NCBI RefSeq assembly: GCF_020567525.1
Contig: NZ_JAJCVI010000001.1
Location: 620,001-684,000 of the forward strand
DNA length: 64,000 nt
Source of the DNA: Halorubellus salinus
GTDB taxonomy: Archaea > Halobacteriota > Halobacteria > Halobacteriales > Natrialbaceae
Reading direction: 5' to 3'
Position 1 is the stretch's first letter; each line of letters starts with the position of its first letter. This document shows positions 26,782 through 36,111 of this stretch, in pieces. The notes beneath the pieces were generated by a model. It was not told the origin of the DNA, made no database searches, and saw nothing but the letters and a program-made list of their open reading frames with translations. Both the position numbers and the translations under genes were made by a program.

Positions 26782-27684
26782 TCAGCGCCCGGTCGGTGAG
26801 TCGCCGTCGCCCCCGTCACCGGCCCGTTCGGTCGCTTCGTCGGTCGCTTCGTCGGTCGCTTCGTCGGTCGACGTGGAGTCGCGGTCGGCGTCGTCATCGG
26901 GTGCCGCATCGTCGTCGACTGCGCTCTCCTCGTCGAGCGTGGACTCGTCGTTCCGGTCGTCGTCCGCGTCGAGTTCTGGGGCTGCGTCGGGTTCGCGTTC
27001 CCGTCGAACGACGAGGACGGGGCCGACGGATTCGGCGGCGACGCGGTGGGCTTCGTCGCCGAAGACGAGCGATTGGAGCGACGGTGCGCGTTCGCCCATG
27101 ACGATGGCGTCGTGCCCGGGGATGGCGTCGACGAGCGCCTCGAGGGGACGCTGGCTGGTCGCCGTCTCGACGGTCACCGCGGGGCCGCGTGCGTCGAGGT
27201 CGGCGGCGACGTCCTCGAGGGCGCTGCGGACGGCGTCGGCGTTCGCCTCGGACGCGGCGGCGAAGAGCGTGACGTCGATGTCGCGGTCACCGATGAGGTC
27301 GGTGAGGAACGCGACGATCCGGTCGACGTCGACGTCGCCGGTGAGCGGGACGAGGATGCTGTCGACGGCGCCGGTGGCACCAGTGATGGCGTACGCGTTC
27401 GCGTCGACGTCGTCGGCGACGCGGTCGATGCTCTGTTTGCGGTCGTGCGTGAACACGAGACGGTGGTCGGCGTCGCCGCCGGCCTGCCGGAACTCCTCGG
27501 CGATGTCCTCGAGCGCGCTGGTGGCGCGGTCCTCGTACTGGGCGCGCGCCTGGTCGGGCGGCGTCTGCTCGGGGAGGACCTGGTAGCCGAGGACGGTGAC
27601 GTCCATCGTCGACAGGAGGTTCATGAGGCCGAGGGAGACCGCTTCGGATTCGAGGACGGCGACGGGGACGAGGACGCGAGTCAC
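26782..27684 (-). CDS. Tandem-domain universal stress protein with acidic repeat tail
   Basis: A 300-residue cytoplasmic protein with two Usp-type halves: [19 protein letters not shown] at the N terminus, a second strand [14 protein letters not shown] near residue 105, and [19 protein letters not shown] with [10 protein letters not shown] at the end of the second domain. The last 75 residues are almost all Asp/Glu/Ala/Ser/Thr, including a four-residue repeat DEAT three times (12-base DNA repeat). The GTG start overlaps the stop of the upstream permease (GTGA), so the two are translationally coupled; permease-Usp pairs are common in halobacteria and imply regulation of transport. Confidence 0.85.
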   Translation of the reverse strand: MTRVLVPVAVLESEAVSLGLMNLLSTMDVTVLGYQVLPEQTPPDQARAQYEDRATSALEDIAEEFRQAGGDADHRLVFTHDRKQSIDRVADDVDANAYAITGATGAVDSILVPLTGDVDVDRIVAFLTDLIGDRDIDVTLFAAASEANADAVRSALEDVAADLDARGPAVTVETATSQRPLEALVDAIPGHDAIVMGERAPSLQSLVFGDEAHRVAAESVGPVLVVRREREPDAAPELDADDDRNDESTLDEESAVDDDAAPDDDADRDSTSTDEATDEATDEATERAGDGGDGDSPTGR

Positions 27685-29174
27685 GAGCTGACACCTCTGA
27701 GGGAGACGTCGCGAGCGTAGTACGCCCACCACCCGACCGTGGCGAGCATCAGTGCGGCGCCGACGACCTGCGACGTCCGTTGCATGAACCCGACGAGCGC
27801 GAAACTCGAGAGCGCGCCGAGCACGGGAACGAACGGGTAACCTGGGGTGCGGAAGTCCGGGTCGTACCAGTCGGGGTCCTCGCGGCGCAGGACGACGAGT
27901 GCGACGCAGATGAGGCCGTACTGGACGAGGTGGAGGAACGAGGCGACCTCGGCGAGCACCTGCACCTGGCCGGTCGCGACGAGGACGAGGATAGGGCCGC
28001 CGGCGAGGCCGAGCGCGACGTGGGGCGTGCCCCAGCGGAGGTTCACGCGGCTCGCGCGCTTCGGGAGGAGCGCGTCCTTCGAGACGGCGTAGATGGCGCG
28101 CGACGTGGAGAGGACGCTCGCGTTCGCGCTCGACATCGTCGCGAGCAGACCGCCGAGGACGATGGCGAGCGCGCCGGGCGCGCCCAGCAGCTCGCGGCCG
28201 ACGTCGACCATCGCGGTCTCGCCGATGCGACCGAGCTCCCCGCTGCCGACGGCGCTCGTCGCGACGAAGATGGTGGCGACGTAGAGGACGCCGACGACGA
28301 CGACGGAGCCGACCATCGCGAGCGGGAGGTTCCGCGCCGGTTGCTTCATCTCGCCGGCGACGGTCGCGACCTGCGCGAACCCGAGGTAGCTCGTGAACAC
28401 GAGCGCCGCGGTCGTGAAGATGGGGACGGTGCCGAACGGCGCGAACTGCTCGGGCGCGCTCTCCGCGCCGAAGACGCCGACGGCGTCGAGGCCGCCGTAC
28501 GCGAGGAACGCGACGAGTATCGAGAGGAGGAGTGCGACGATGCCGTTCTGGAGTTTCGCGGCGTTCTCCGTGCCGGTGACGTTCAGGACGGTGACGGCGG
28601 CACCGAACAGGAGCGCGATGGGGACGACGAGGCCTTCGCCGACGGTGACGCCGAGTTGCGCGAGCGTGTCGACGGCGTAGTACCCGAACCCGACGAGGTA
28701 GAACGCGGTCGCGAACACGAGCCCGAACCACAGCGAGATGCCGACGACCGCGCCCGGGAGCGTCCCGAGGGCGCGCGAGATGAAGTAGTACCCGCCGCCG
28801 CTCTTTGGCATCGCGGTCGCGAGCTCGCTCGTCGGGAGTGCGACGAGGAGCGCGATGACGGCGCCGAGCCCGAACGAGAGCGCGGCCGCCGGGCCGGCTT
28901 CGCCCGCGGCGATCCCGGGGAACACGAAGATGCCGGCGCCGATCATCGTCCCGATACCGATGGCGAGGCCGCCGGACAGCCCGATGGTGCGTTCGAGCTC
29001 GGAGTCGTCCGTGACGTCGGCCTCGGGCGTCTCGACGGTCGGTTCCGTGTCCGGTGCGGTCCCCTCGACGTTCTCCCCGCTGGGTGGCTCGGGAGCGGGC
29101 GCTTCGGCCGCGTCCGGGACGTCGCCGTCGGCCGGGTTGGAGACGTCCGAACCGGAGGATGAGTGAGTGGGCAC
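27681..29174 (-). CDS. APC-family amino acid permease
   Basis: A 497-residue membrane transporter with about 12 helices after an acidic 60-residue N-terminal extension. The first helix contains [15 protein letters not shown], the consensus of APC/LAT permeases, followed by [22 protein letters not shown] cytoplasmic C-terminal Usp domain found fused in some homologues is here a separate, overlapping gene. Substrate probably an amino acid. A minus-strand AATACATT element about 28 bases upstream suggests a leaderless mRNA. Confidence 0.9.
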   Translation of the reverse strand: MPTHSSSGSDVSNPADGDVPDAAEAPAPEPPSGENVEGTAPDTEPTVETPEADVTDDSELERTIGLSGGLAIGIGTMIGAGIFVFPGIAAGEAGPAAALSFGLGAVIALLVALPTSELATAMPKSGGGYYFISRALGTLPGAVVGISLWFGLVFATAFYLVGFGYYAVDTLAQLGVTVGEGLVVPIALLFGAAVTVLNVTGTENAAKLQNGIVALLLSILVAFLAYGGLDAVGVFGAESAPEQFAPFGTVPIFTTAALVFTSYLGFAQVATVAGEMKQPARNLPLAMVGSVVVVGVLYVATIFVATSAVGSGELGRIGETAMVDVGRELLGAPGALAIVLGGLLATMSSANASVLSTSRAIYAVSKDALLPKRASRVNLRWGTPHVALGLAGGPILVLVATGQVQVLAEVASFLHLVQYGLICVALVVLRREDPDWYDPDFRTPGYPFVPVLGALSSFALVGFMQRTSQVVGAALMLATVGWWAYYARDVSLRGVSS

Positions 29175-29351
29175 GTTCCCCGCGTCGACCGGACAGCACT
29201 AATGTATTCGGGCGCTTCGCGGCAGCCGGGAACGGGAAGCGGCCACGCTCCCATCGGTCGCGGCAGCGCTACGGTTCTTGCGAGCCGAGAACCGCCCCGA
29301 CGAGATATCATCGTTCGACGCGTAGCAATCCCTACGAGACGATACACGATT

Positions 29352-30002
29352 ATGCCCTCAATCGAATCCCCAGATTCGTTCCCCAAGTCAAGCAGTACGA
29401 ACGACCACGAGCACGCGGCACCCTCCCAGCACGGCGCGTGCACCGTGCCGGTATCCCGGCGGCGCGTCCTCGCGGGTGCGAGCGCAGTCGCCGCGGCGAG
29501 CGTCGCCGGCTGCCTCGGTGGCAACGGCGGCACGACGCCCGCTGCGATCGCGATATCGGACGCGGCGGCGTGCGACGAATGCGGGATGGTCATCTCCAAG
29601 CACCCCGGGCCGAACGGCGAGATATACTGGGAGGACGTCGCGCCGGAGGGGCGCGACGCGCCGTTCTGGTTCGACTCCCTCAAGCAGTGCTTCTTCCCGC
29701 ATTACTTCGAGGGCCGGGACGCCGGCCGGTCGCTCGACGCGGCGTACGTCACCGACTACTCCGCGGTCGAGTACTCCGTGAACACGCAGGAGGGCGCCAC
29801 GTACATCACCTCTCACACCGACGCGGACTCGCTGGCTGACGCCACCACCCTCAGCTACGTCGTCGAGAGCGACGTCCAGGGGGCGATGGGGCCGGACTTC
29901 GTGCCGTTCAGCGACGACGCGGACGCGGAGTCGTTCGCGACCGAGTACGGCGGGAGCGTCGTCGGGTTCGACGAGATATCGCCGACGCTCGTCGGGAAGT
30001 GA
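29352..30002 (+). CDS. nosL: NosL-type copper lipoprotein
   Basis: A 216-residue exported protein. It has a twin-arginine signal (SRRRVLAGASAVAAASVAGC) with a lipobox Cys, and the NosL copper-binding motif CDECGMVI about 30 residues later. NosL is the outer-face Cu(I) chaperone that supplies the CuZ site of nitrous oxide reductase. It starts an operon: nosD begins 1 base after the stop. The promoter region holds an ATATCAT element (about 29304) and an inverted repeat CGTAG/CTACG at 29321-29336. Confidence 0.88.
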   Translation: MPSIESPDSFPKSSSTNDHEHAAPSQHGACTVPVSRRRVLAGASAVAAASVAGCLGGNGGTTPAAIAISDAAACDECGMVISKHPGPNGEIYWEDVAPEGRDAPFWFDSLKQCFFPHYFEGRDAGRSLDAAYVTDYSAVEYSVNTQEGATYITSHTDADSLADATTLSYVVESDVQGAMGPDFVPFSDDADAESFATEYGGSVVGFDEISPTLVGK

Positions 30003-30003
30003 G

Positions 30004-32076
30004 ATGGCTGCACGCGGCGCGCTCGCGGTCCTCGTCGGCGTCCTCCTCGTGTCGAGCAGCGTCTTCGTGACGGACGTCGGTCCGACCGGTGACGTCGACC
30101 CGGTGCCGTTCGACGACACCATCGTCCTCACGGACCTCACGGACGCCGAGCGTCGGATCGCCGAGGAGCGCGAGCTCGCGGTCCCGAGAGCGGAGGTGTT
30201 CTACTCGCGATACCGGTACGTCGTCGGGCACGTCGGGTTGTCGTCGCTCGTCGCCACCCTCGGCGACGACGCGCACGCTCGCCAGTTCGGCGAGCCGCTG
30301 GATATCCTCGTCTCGAACTACGCGACGGCGACGCTCGCGGTGACGGACGAGGGCTACCTCGCGACGACCGACGGGTACGCGAGCTGGGTCGCGGTCGAGA
30401 ACGCGGTGTTCGTCGTGAACTCGAGTGCGCGTCGGCCCGGCGGCCCGGTCGTCGTCCCGTTCTCGGAGCGCGACGCGGCGCGAGCGTTCGCGAGCGAGTA
30501 CGGCGGCGACGTCGTCGACTGGCCGGGGTTGCAGGTTCGAGAGCGCGACCGCGGTGACCGACCGCTCGCCGTCGAGCCGGGGCTCGCGCTCGCGGCTGAC
30601 CGCCACGCCTGGGCGGACGAGGCGACCGCCGACGCGCGGCGACTGACCGAGCGACCGGTGTCGGTGGTGGTCGGCGAGGACGCACCAACGCTCGCCGCCG
30701 CGATAGCTGCCGCGCCACCGAACACGACCGTCCGCGTGCCCGCCGGCAACTACAGCGACGTGAACGTCACCGTCCGGAAACCCGTCACGATAGCGGGCGC
30801 CGGGGCGAACGCGACGACGCTCGTCGGAACCGGGAACGGGAGCGTGCTCCGCGTCCTCGACGCCCGGGTCGCGGTGACGGACCTCGCCATCGAGGGCGTC
30901 GGCGAGGGGAAGGGCGTTCCGAACGTCTCCGTCGACACGGACGCCTGGGACGCGCTCGTGATGCGGTCGTACGCACACGCCGCCTCCGGCATCGAGTTCG
31001 AGAACGCGAACGGGTCGTACGTCGCGGACGTCCACGTCACCACGCCGTCGAACGGCGTCACCGTCCGGTACAGCGACGGCGTGGTCGTCGAGCGCGTGCA
31101 CGTCGACGGCCGGTCGCCGTGGCTGGAGGGCTTCATGAGCACGCTCGCCGCGCACTCCCGGGTCGTGATCCAGGAGTCGACGTTCGACGGCGGGCGCGAC
31201 GGCGTCTACATGCACGTCGCGGACGGGACGGTCGTCCGCGGGAACGACTTCCGGAACCTCCGGTTCGGCGTGCACGAGATGTACACGTCGGAGACGCTCG
31301 TCGCGAACAACGTCGTGACGGACGCGGACACGGGGATCGTCGTGATGACGCGCCCGGAACGGAACGTCGTGCTCGGGAACGCGGTGCGCGACAGCGGCAT
31401 CGGGGTGGACGTCGCCGGCCGGTCGTCGTTCGTCCTCCGGAACGTCGCCGTGGAGAACGACATCGGGGTGACCGTCGGCTCGTACCGGTCGTTGTACGCC
31501 GAGAACACCGTGTACGGGAACGGTATCGGTATCAGCGGGTCGACGCTCGTCCCGACGAACGCGGTCGCGCGGAACGACGTCGTGCGCAACGACGCGTACG
31601 CCGAGGCGTCGCTCGGCCCGGTCCGCGTGTGGTCCAGCGACGGGCGCGGGAACTACTGGGCGGGCGCGCCGGGGACCGACCGGGACGGCGACGGCGTCCT
31701 CGAGCGACCGTTCCAGCCGACCGGCGCTGTCGACCGGCACGCGGAGGCCGTCCCGAGCGTCCACGTGCTCGCGCGCTCGCCAGCGATGTCGCTCCTGCGA
31801 GCGTCGGCCGCGGAGATGCCCGGACTCCGCTCCGAGGGCGTGCTCGACGTCGCACCGCTCGCGGCACCGGTCCGCCCGGGCGTCCTGGAGCGCGTCGCGG
31901 CGGCGCCGGACGCCGACCCGCGGTCGTGGCTGAACGCGACCGCGGACGACGCCACTCGCTCGAACGCGACGGCGAACGACGCCACTCGCTCGAACGCGAC
32001 CCTCGGCCGGGTCGCAGTCGACGATACCGTTACCAGGCCACTCGTCGAAACCCCGATGGAGGTACATCGAACGTGA
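30004..32076 (+). CDS. nosD: NosD maturation protein with an N-terminal NosL-like domain
   Basis: A 690-residue exported protein. The C-terminal two thirds (about residues 225-580) is a right-handed parallel beta-helix of the NosD/CASH type (TVRVPAGNYSDVNVTVRKPV, then repeated N-x-V/G-I motifs and NYWAG), required for CuZ-site assembly. Residues about 40-185 resemble the neighbouring NosL (both contain PFS-x2-DA-x2-FA-(S/T)-EYGG), but the copper-binding CxxCGM motif is missing. An N-terminal hydrophobic signal is present, plus a 27-base repeat encoding NAT-x-DDATRS near the C terminus. It overlaps nosF by 4 bases. Confidence 0.88.
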   Translation: MAARGALAVLVGVLLVSSSVFVTDVGPTGDVDPVPFDDTIVLTDLTDAERRIAEERELAVPRAEVFYSRYRYVVGHVGLSSLVATLGDDAHARQFGEPLDILVSNYATATLAVTDEGYLATTDGYASWVAVENAVFVVNSSARRPGGPVVVPFSERDAARAFASEYGGDVVDWPGLQVRERDRGDRPLAVEPGLALAADRHAWADEATADARRLTERPVSVVVGEDAPTLAAAIAAAPPNTTVRVPAGNYSDVNVTVRKPVTIAGAGANATTLVGTGNGSVLRVLDARVAVTDLAIEGVGEGKGVPNVSVDTDAWDALVMRSYAHAASGIEFENANGSYVADVHVTTPSNGVTVRYSDGVVVERVHVDGRSPWLEGFMSTLAAHSRVVIQESTFDGGRDGVYMHVADGTVVRGNDFRNLRFGVHEMYTSETLVANNVVTDADTGIVVMTRPERNVVLGNAVRDSGIGVDVAGRSSFVLRNVAVENDIGVTVGSYRSLYAENTVYGNGIGISGSTLVPTNAVARNDVVRNDAYAEASLGPVRVWSSDGRGNYWAGAPGTDRDGDGVLERPFQPTGAVDRHAEAVPSVHVLARSPAMSLLRASAAEMPGLRSEGVLDVAPLAAPVRPGVLERVAAAPDADPRSWLNATADDATRSNATANDATRSNATLGRVAVDDTVTRPLVETPMEVHRT

Positions 32077-32903
32077 GCGACGCCGACCCCGAGGTCGCGG
32101 CCGACGACGCAGCTGCAGCGGACGTCGAAACCGAGTCGCACGAAGACACCGAGAGCGCTCCGGTTGGCGAGCCCGACGCAGCGTCGCGGGTGGTCGCACG
32201 CACGGACGGACTGGGCGTGCGGTTCGACGACGTCCAGGTCCTCTCCGGCGTCGACCTCGCGGTGAAGGGCGGTGCGGTGACCGCGGTCGTGGGCGCGAAC
32301 GGCTCGGGGAAGTCGACGCTCCTGCGCGCACTCGCAGGGCTCCTCGAACCATCGGCGGGAACGGTCCGGGTCGTTGCGGAGGACGTGCGCCCCGTCGGCT
32401 TCTGCCCGCAGGACCCGCGGTTCCGCCCGCACTTCACCGTCGACGAGACGCTGTCGTTCTACGCGAGCCTCCTCGACGCGCCCGTCGACGTCGACGAGAC
32501 CCTGGAACTCGTCGGGCTCGACGCGGTCGCTGACCGACGCGTCGACGCGCTCTCCGGGGGCATGATCCGACTGCTCGGCATCGCGCAGGCCGTCCTCGGC
32601 GACCCCGGCCTGCTCGTGCTCGACGAACCCGCGTCCGGACTCGACCCGTCGCTGCGAGCGCACATCTTCGCGACGCTCCGGGACGTCGCCGCGACCGGGC
32701 CCGCGGTCGTCGTCGCCACCCACCATCTCTCGGGCGCCGCGAACGCCGACCGCGTCCTCGTCCTCGACGACGGCGACGTCGTCGCCGACGGCACGCCGGA
32801 CGCCATCGTGGACGATGCCGGCGTGGACTCGCTCGACGCGGCGTTCACCGCCATCGTCGGCGACGAACTCGCGGTGCGCGCCGGGACGGAGGTGGAAGAA
32901 TGA
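32073..32903 (+). CDS. nosF: NosF-type ABC transporter ATPase
   Basis: A 276-residue ATP-binding subunit. Walker A is GANGSGKST, the signature is LSGGM, Walker B is LLVLDEP and the switch His lies in ATHH. NosF with NosY forms the ABC transporter that feeds sulfur or a sulfur compound for the CuZ cluster. It carries an acidic 45-residue N-terminal extension. The GTG start overlaps the TGA of nosD, and its own stop overlaps the nosY ATG, so all four genes are tightly coupled. Confidence 0.9.
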   Translation: MSDADPEVAADDAAAADVETESHEDTESAPVGEPDAASRVVARTDGLGVRFDDVQVLSGVDLAVKGGAVTAVVGANGSGKSTLLRALAGLLEPSAGTVRVVAEDVRPVGFCPQDPRFRPHFTVDETLSFYASLLDAPVDVDETLELVGLDAVADRRVDALSGGMIRLLGIAQAVLGDPGLLVLDEPASGLDPSLRAHIFATLRDVAATGPAVVVATHHLSGAANADRVLVLDDGDVVADGTPDAIVDDAGVDSLDAAFTAIVGDELAVRAGTEVEE

Positions 32904-33784
32904 CGACCGACCGCGACCGGTTGTTCGCCGTCGCCGACCGCGAGCTCGTCACGATGCTCCGGACGCCCCAGTACGTCCTCGTCGCGGTCGGGTTCGTCGT
33001 CGTCGTGCTCGGGCTCGCGGTCGCGAGCGGTCTGACGGGGTACGTCCCGCTCGCGGTCGACCTGCTCGCGCCCGTCGAGGTCCTCGTGCCGTTGCTCGCG
33101 GTCGCGTTCGGGTATCGGTCGCTCGGCGCCGGCACGGAGACCACGGAACGCCCGGTGCTGCGGACGTACCCGATGCCGCGGTGGGCGTACGTCGGCGGCG
33201 TCTACGTCGGTCGTGCGGTCGTCGTCTGTTCGCTCGTGTTCGCGACGCTGCTCGTCGCCGGCGTCCTCGTCCCGTTCCTGGGGCCGGAGGGGTCGTCGGT
33301 CGTCGCGACCCACGGCGGCGAGGGGTCCTTCGGCGCGTACCTCCGGTTCGTCGTGCTCGCCACCGCGTACGCGGCCGTGGTCCTCGCCGCGGTCCTCGCC
33401 GTCTCCGCGGTGACGTCCACGGCGCGCACGGCCGTCGCGGCCGCCGTCGCGCTGTTCGTCCTGGTCACCGTCGGCGTCGACCTCGCGTTCGTCGGCGCGC
33501 TCGCCTCGGGCGTCTTCGGCCCGGAGAGCCTCCGGTACCTGCAGGCACTCGGCCCGAACGGCGCGTTCCGCGGGCTCGTGCTGACGCTCGTCGTCCGCAC
33601 GGTCGACGCCGCGGCGATCCCGTCGAGCGTCGTGGTGGCGAGCGCGATCGGACTGGCCGTGTGGCTCACCGGCGCGCTCGCGCTCGCGACGGCGTTCGTC
33701 TGGCCGACGCCGCAGGAACGCGGCTGGGAGCGCGTCGACGCGACCGCGACCCCGGGCGAAGACGTCGAGTCGAGCGAGGAGTGA
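32900..33784 (+). CDS. nosY: NosY-type ABC transporter permease
   Basis: A 294-residue membrane protein with six hydrophobic helices (for example residues 25-48, 53-72, 97-120, 140-165, 170-195 and 235-260). Position and overlap with nosF identify it as the membrane half of the NosFY exporter. The N-terminal RELVTMLRTPQYV is typical of ABC-2-type permeases. It is the last gene of the nos operon; no nosZ follows. Confidence 0.86.
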   Translation: MTTDRDRLFAVADRELVTMLRTPQYVLVAVGFVVVVLGLAVASGLTGYVPLAVDLLAPVEVLVPLLAVAFGYRSLGAGTETTERPVLRTYPMPRWAYVGGVYVGRAVVVCSLVFATLLVAGVLVPFLGPEGSSVVATHGGEGSFGAYLRFVVLATAYAAVVLAAVLAVSAVTSTARTAVAAAVALFVLVTVGVDLAFVGALASGVFGPESLRYLQALGPNGAFRGLVLTLVVRTVDAAAIPSSVVVASAIGLAVWLTGALALATAFVWPTPQERGWERVDATATPGEDVESSEE

Positions 33785-33864
33785 GGCGGACGGCGGTGGA
33801 CGGAGAGCGCACCGGGGCGCGAACCTGTTCGTGACGATTCGGGCCGAAAGTTCGTCTCGAGACG

Positions 33865-34476
33865 TCAGTACGCGAGCCGGCCGCGGAGGGCCTGACTGAG
33901 TCCGAGCGCGAGGACGGCGAGGACCGCGGCGGCGACCGCGACGCCGGCGACGGATATCGGGATGATACCGGGTTCGAAGGGGTTGCGGCCGACGAGCGCC
34001 TGGAATTGCCCGACGAGCGGGTCGCCGGCGAGACCGATGAGGAAGAACCCGTGGACGACGGCGACGGCGGCACCGCCGGTGACGAGACTGACGTGCGTGG
34101 CGACGTCCTCGATGGCGAGGAGGTCGTGGACCTCGCGCTCGGAGAGGACGTCGTCGGCTGCGAGCCGTCGGTACGCGACGTAACAGCACCCGAGGACGCC
34201 GACGAGTTCGATGGCGCTGGCGTACGCGCCGAGGAAGAGGAACTTCGGTTCGGCGGCGAGGACGTCGCCGCCGAGAAGCGTGCGCGTCGGCTCGGGCTGG
34301 GAGAGCGCGAGCGGGAGGACGAGCGCGAGCGCGCCGAGGATGAGTCCCTGGAGGGCGAGCGTCCGCGGGAGAGATAGCTTGAAGAGACTGTACCGCTGGA
34401 GCTTGATTCGCTCGTAGTGCGAGTCGCCGAGGAGGGCGGCCGCGTGGCGGTCCTCGACGGAATCGTTCCCGTCCAT
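33865..34476 (-). CDS. Halobacterial membrane protein of unknown function (203 aa)
   Basis: A 203-residue protein with about four hydrophobic helices: LALQGLILGALALVLPLAL, FLGAYASAIELVGVLGCCYV, VSLVTGGAAVAVVHGFFLIG and the C-terminal VAVAAAVLAVLALG. Charged loops and an acidic N terminus suggest both termini are cytoplasmic. No family recognised. It converges with nosY (80 bases between stops). Confidence 0.72.
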   Translation of the reverse strand: MDGNDSVEDRHAAALLGDSHYERIKLQRYSLFKLSLPRTLALQGLILGALALVLPLALSQPEPTRTLLGGDVLAAEPKFLFLGAYASAIELVGVLGCCYVAYRRLAADDVLSEREVHDLLAIEDVATHVSLVTGGAAVAVVHGFFLIGLAGDPLVGQFQALVGRNPFEPGIIPISVAGVAVAAAVLAVLALGLSQALRGRLAY

Positions 34477-34790
34477 GTCGTTGCCAATCGTAGCCCTAGC
34501 TTACCATATGAGTCTTGTGGTACCAGCGTCCGGTTACTGGTTCACGACGATTGCTATCGCGACGACGACGTCGGCCCCAGCGCATATCGAATAAGGCCGT
34601 ATTATCTGTTATCAAGGACTAATACAGCACTTCGGCTCGGTGAACTACCGGCTCTCGTCCTCGGAAAGGCTCGCTCTCTCGTCTGAGACGAACGAACCAC
34701 CGCGTTTCTTTTATAAATGACACGGCCGCCGCTCGCAGTCAGTCGGTACCCGACGAAACGATTAGGGCCGCCTCGCGCGTCACAGGAGCC
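34477..34790. other. AT-rich intergenic region with a strong unassigned promoter
   Basis: This 314-base region is noticeably AT-rich around 34570-34620 and 34700-34725. It includes TTTTATAAAT at 34709-34718, one of the best TATA-like boxes in the window, but no start codon at the leaderless distance. The gene at 34791 could have a leader of about 50 bases, or a small RNA could start here. Confidence 0.45.
34709..34718 (+). promoter_or_regulatory. Strong TATA-like box
   Basis: TTTTATAAAT matches the archaeal TATA consensus closely. It lies about 77 bases upstream of the ATG at 34791, so transcription would begin near 34741 and leave a leader of about 50 bases; halobacterial genes with leaders exist, but are the minority here. 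Confidence 0.5.
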
Positions 34791-35231
34791 ATGTTCACTC
34801 GTCTCCACCAGTCGAAACGCGTCGAGCGGTACCTCTGGTCGCGTCACGAGCATCCCGGGAGCGTCTGGTCGCTCCTCCTCGCGTACCCGCTGTTCGTGCT
34901 CGCGGTGTACCGACGGGACCGTCGACTCCTCGCGGCCGTGCTCGCGTTCGTCGGCGCGCAACCGCTCCTGTTCGACGCGCCCGACGACGACGCGGCGTGG
35001 GCGACCCGGGTCGTCCGCGGCGAACGCGACTGGCTGGACGCGGGCCTCGCGGACTCCCCGGGCGACCTGGCGCTGCTCGCCGTCGGAGCGCCACTGAACC
35101 TGCTCGTGCTCCGCGCCGCGGTACGACGCCAGCCGCTGCGCACGGCCGTCGGCGTCGCGTGCAGCGTCGCGCTCTCGCTCGCGTTCTTCGAGCGGATGGC
35201 GAACCGGTACGGACGGACGACCGACCGCTGA
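34791..35231 (+). CDS. Small membrane protein (DUF6653-like)
   Basis: A 146-residue membrane protein. The order HEHPGSVWS, then YRRDRRLLAAVLAFVGAQPLLF and WATRVVRGERDWL, resembles a halobacterial family that I believe is DUF6653. Three or four hydrophobic segments are predicted. A 30-bp tandem repeat overlaps the last codons and continues past the stop. Function unknown. Confidence 0.65.
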   Translation: MFTRLHQSKRVERYLWSRHEHPGSVWSLLLAYPLFVLAVYRRDRRLLAAVLAFVGAQPLLFDAPDDDAAWATRVVRGERDWLDAGLADSPGDLALLAVGAPLNLLVLRAAVRRQPLRTAVGVACSVALSLAFFERMANRYGRTTDR

Positions 35232-35331
35232 CCGCCCAGGAACCGAATGCCGACCGCCTGACTGCCCAGACACCGAATGCCGACCACCTGACAGCCCAGG
35301 CACCGAATGCCGACCGCCTGGCCGCTAGCCG
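35222..35331. repeat. 30-bp tandem array overlapping a stop codon
   Basis: Full units start at 35242 and 35272, with further partial units before (from 35222) and after (35302). Each unit begins ACCGAATGCCGACCGCCTGA (one has GACCACCTGA). The period of 30 keeps a reading frame, but none of the frames continues a real gene. Confidence 0.85.
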
Positions 35332-35466
35332 CCGCGCTATCGAGGACGACGTCGCGGGTTCGATACCGTTGGCAATAGCGCGGAGTGGAAGTGTAATCTG
35401 GACAGCGAGTCGGGCTCTCCGACGAGAACGAGGGTCGGGGCGCTGGCGGTCGGGGCGCGAGCGCGG

Positions 35467-36111
35467 TCAGGCGACGGTGGTGCTCTCGCCGCGACCGAGC
35501 AGGTACCCGCCGAAGGCGACGAGCCAGAGCATCGCGGGGTAGACGATCATGCGCTCGGCGCCGCCGTGGTTGATGGCGCCGAAGACCGCCGGGTTCCCGG
35601 CGTCACCGACGATCATGATGCCGAGGAACGCGATGCCGACGATGCCCGCGAGGACGGACGCGTACCGCATCGCTCCGCGGACCTGCGTGCCGACGCCGAT
35701 GGCCTGCACGTTGAAGAACAGGAACGCGAAGAGCGCCCCGAGGCTGTGGAGGTCACCGGCGTCGAGCGGCACGGCACCGGCGACGACGGCGCCGAGACCG
35801 GCGAGCGCGAAGACGCCGAAGAGCCAGCGCTTCCCGTGCACCCGGTAGTAGTAGTAGCCGCCGGCGACGTTCAGGAGGCCGACGAGGACGAGCGAGGCGT
35901 TGAACAGCCACGCGCTCTCGGGGAACACGCCGAGGTCGCTGATGGCGCTGGCACCGAAGTCGTACCCGGGGACCATCGCGGCGGCGAGCATGATGACCGT
36001 CATGAACTGCGCGGAGAGGACCGCGAGGATGACCCCGGCACGCCGCTGCGCTCGTACAGTCCCGGTCGTCGATTCCGCGGGCAACGTTTCGCTGAAGGTG
36101 GTTTCAGTCAT
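35467..36111 (-). CDS. DUF998 family membrane protein
   Basis: A 214-residue membrane protein with about six helices. The segment SAISDLGVFPESAWLFNASLVLVG and the later DLHSLGALFAFLFFN are typical of DUF998, a family of small integral membrane proteins of unknown biochemical role. The N terminus is hydrophilic. Monocistronic, divergent from the TM-helix channel gene over 357 bases. Confidence 0.82.
   Translation of the reverse strand: MTETTFSETLPAESTTGTVRAQRRAGVILAVLSAQFMTVIMLAAAMVPGYDFGASAISDLGVFPESAWLFNASLVLVGLLNVAGGYYYYRVHGKRWLFGVFALAGLGAVVAGAVPLDAGDLHSLGALFAFLFFNVQAIGVGTQVRGAMRYASVLAGIVGIAFLGIMIVGDAGNPAVFGAINHGGAERMIVYPAMLWLVAFGGYLLGRGESTTVA

Noticed and set aside
34417-34686. 89-codon plus-strand ORF overlapping the start of the 203-aa membrane protein gene
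   Set aside because: Overlaps the start of a better-supported gene in antisense and lacks codon bias after 34490.
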